Shown piece by piece: positions 6,164-6,559 of a DNA stretch of 6,559 nt; position 1 is the first letter of the stretch, and each line of letters begins with the position of its first letter. The notes under the pieces are model-generated. The model saw nothing but the letters and a program-made list of their open reading frames with translations. It was not told where the DNA came from and did no database searches. The position numbers and the translations under genes were made by a program. The stretch is from Bacteroidales bacterium (GTDB taxonomy: Bacteria; Bacteroidota; Bacteroidia; Bacteroidales; UBA932). The stretch covers positions 1 to 6,559 of the forward strand of contig JAIKYL010000234.1 in assembly GCA_024683255.1 (NCBI GenBank). The letters are read 5' to 3'.

Positions 6164-6171
6164 TATCTTTG
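6164..6171 (+). promoter_or_regulatory. Bacteroidota -7 promoter element for ispE
   Basis: TATCTTTG is an exact match to TAnnTTTG and lies in the 20-base gap between the lipoprotein stop and the ispE ATG at 6177. Only five bases (CAGAA) separate it from the ATG, so the transcript would be leaderless or nearly so. No good -33 TTTG sits 17-23 bases upstream, which overlaps the lipoprotein's last codons. No terminator separates the two genes, so read-through from the lipoprotein gene is also possible. Confidence 0.6.
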
Positions 6172-6176
6172 CAGAA

Positions 6177-6559
6177 ATGATAACGTATCCCAACGTCAAG
6201 CTGAACCTGGGGCTCAACGTGCTCCGCAAGCGGCCCGACGGCTTCCATGACCTGGAAACCGTCTTCATCCCCTATCCGGACATCCATGATGTGCTGGAGA
6301 TAGTGACGGGAGAGGACTACAGCCGCACCCTCATGGGGCTGCAGGAGCGCTATGGAGCCCTTGCGCAAGCTATTTCGCCGGACGGGAAGCTGATGATTTC
6401 CATTGCCCGGGCCGAGGGGGTGGACTGGGATCCGCTCAAGGACCTCACGGCCAAAGCCTACTTCCTGCTGGCGCAGGATTACGCCCTTCCGCCCATGAAA
6501 ATCTATCTGGAGAAGCTTTCCCCCGTGGGTGCCGGCCTGGGCGGAGGATCGGCCGATGC
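6177..6559 (+). CDS. ispE: 4-diphosphocytidyl-2-C-methyl-D-erythritol kinase (IspE), 5' part only
   Basis: The first 127 codons of a gene cut by the window end. IspE phosphorylates the 2-hydroxyl of CDP-methylerythritol with ATP, the fourth step of the MEP pathway to isoprenoids, in the cytosol. The N-terminus PNVKLNLGLNVLRKRPDGFH (5-24) matches the IspE signature, with K8 at the place of the conserved active-site lysine and DGFH for the usual DGYH. The GHMP-kinase ATP-binding loop is present at the edge: SPVGAGLGGGSAD (115-127). Between them, about residues 45-75 contain a stretch of roughly 20 residues (DYSRTLMGLQERYGALAQA) that appears longer than the corresponding loop in E. coli IspE as I recall it. 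The ATG is 20 bases after the lipoprotein stop and directly follows a -7 promoter element. Confidence 0.93.
   Translation, partial: MITYPNVKLNLGLNVLRKRPDGFHDLETVFIPYPDIHDVLEIVTGEDYSRTLMGLQERYGALAQAISPDGKLMISIARAEGVDWDPLKDLTAKAYFLLAQDYALPPMKIYLEKLSPVGAGLGGGSAD

Overview
The window looks like chromosomal DNA from a member of the Bacteroidales (phylum Bacteroidota), GC-rich for that group. The basis is mixed: several upstream regions carry the Bacteroidota -7 promoter motif TAnnTTTG, starts lack clear Shine-Dalgarno sequences, and the gene families (EnvC-like LytM protein, sigma factor followed by a membrane-anchored beta-barrel, Bacteroidota-type IspE) are typical of the group. A Rikenellaceae-like or uncultured gut lineage is possible but not provable from this sequence.

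Layout. Positions 2-2913 hold a two-gene minus-strand operon: a secreted tetratricopeptide-repeat (TPR) protein (1228-2913), then an EnvC-like LytM/M23 protein (2-1231). The two overlap by four bases (ATGA), so they are probably translationally coupled and act in the envelope. Positions 2914-3053 are a divergent control region with a near-leaderless promoter for the TPR gene, an ECF-type promoter candidate facing right, and a 10-base direct repeat spaced 42 bp apart. From about 3040 to 4811 runs a plus-strand pair: an ECF sigma factor with a problematic start, and, again overlapping by ATGA, a 399-residue protein that joins a short cytosolic segment, one transmembrane helix, a Pro/Glu-rich linker and an 8-strand outer-membrane-type beta-barrel. 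A strong hairpin terminator (4845-4884), whose loop is complementary to sequence just upstream, closes this operon. A lipoprotein with about eight propeller-like repeats follows (4918-6156). The window ends inside ispE (6177 onward), encoding CDP-ME kinase of the MEP isoprenoid pathway.

How the genes may work together. The sigma factor and the barrel protein look like one signalling module. The barrel protein's N-terminal 39 residues have the size and two-helix shape of short anti-sigma peptides, and its linker is long enough to reach an outer-membrane barrel. If so, a single polypeptide could sense an outer-membrane state and hold or release the sigma factor in the cytosol. This is inference. 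The neighbouring LytM/TPR operon and the lipoprotein suggest a cell-envelope theme, but no direct link is shown.

No tRNA, rRNA, CRISPR array, insertion sequence or attachment site was seen. Long antisense open frames inside the GC-rich genes are shadows and are not annotated.
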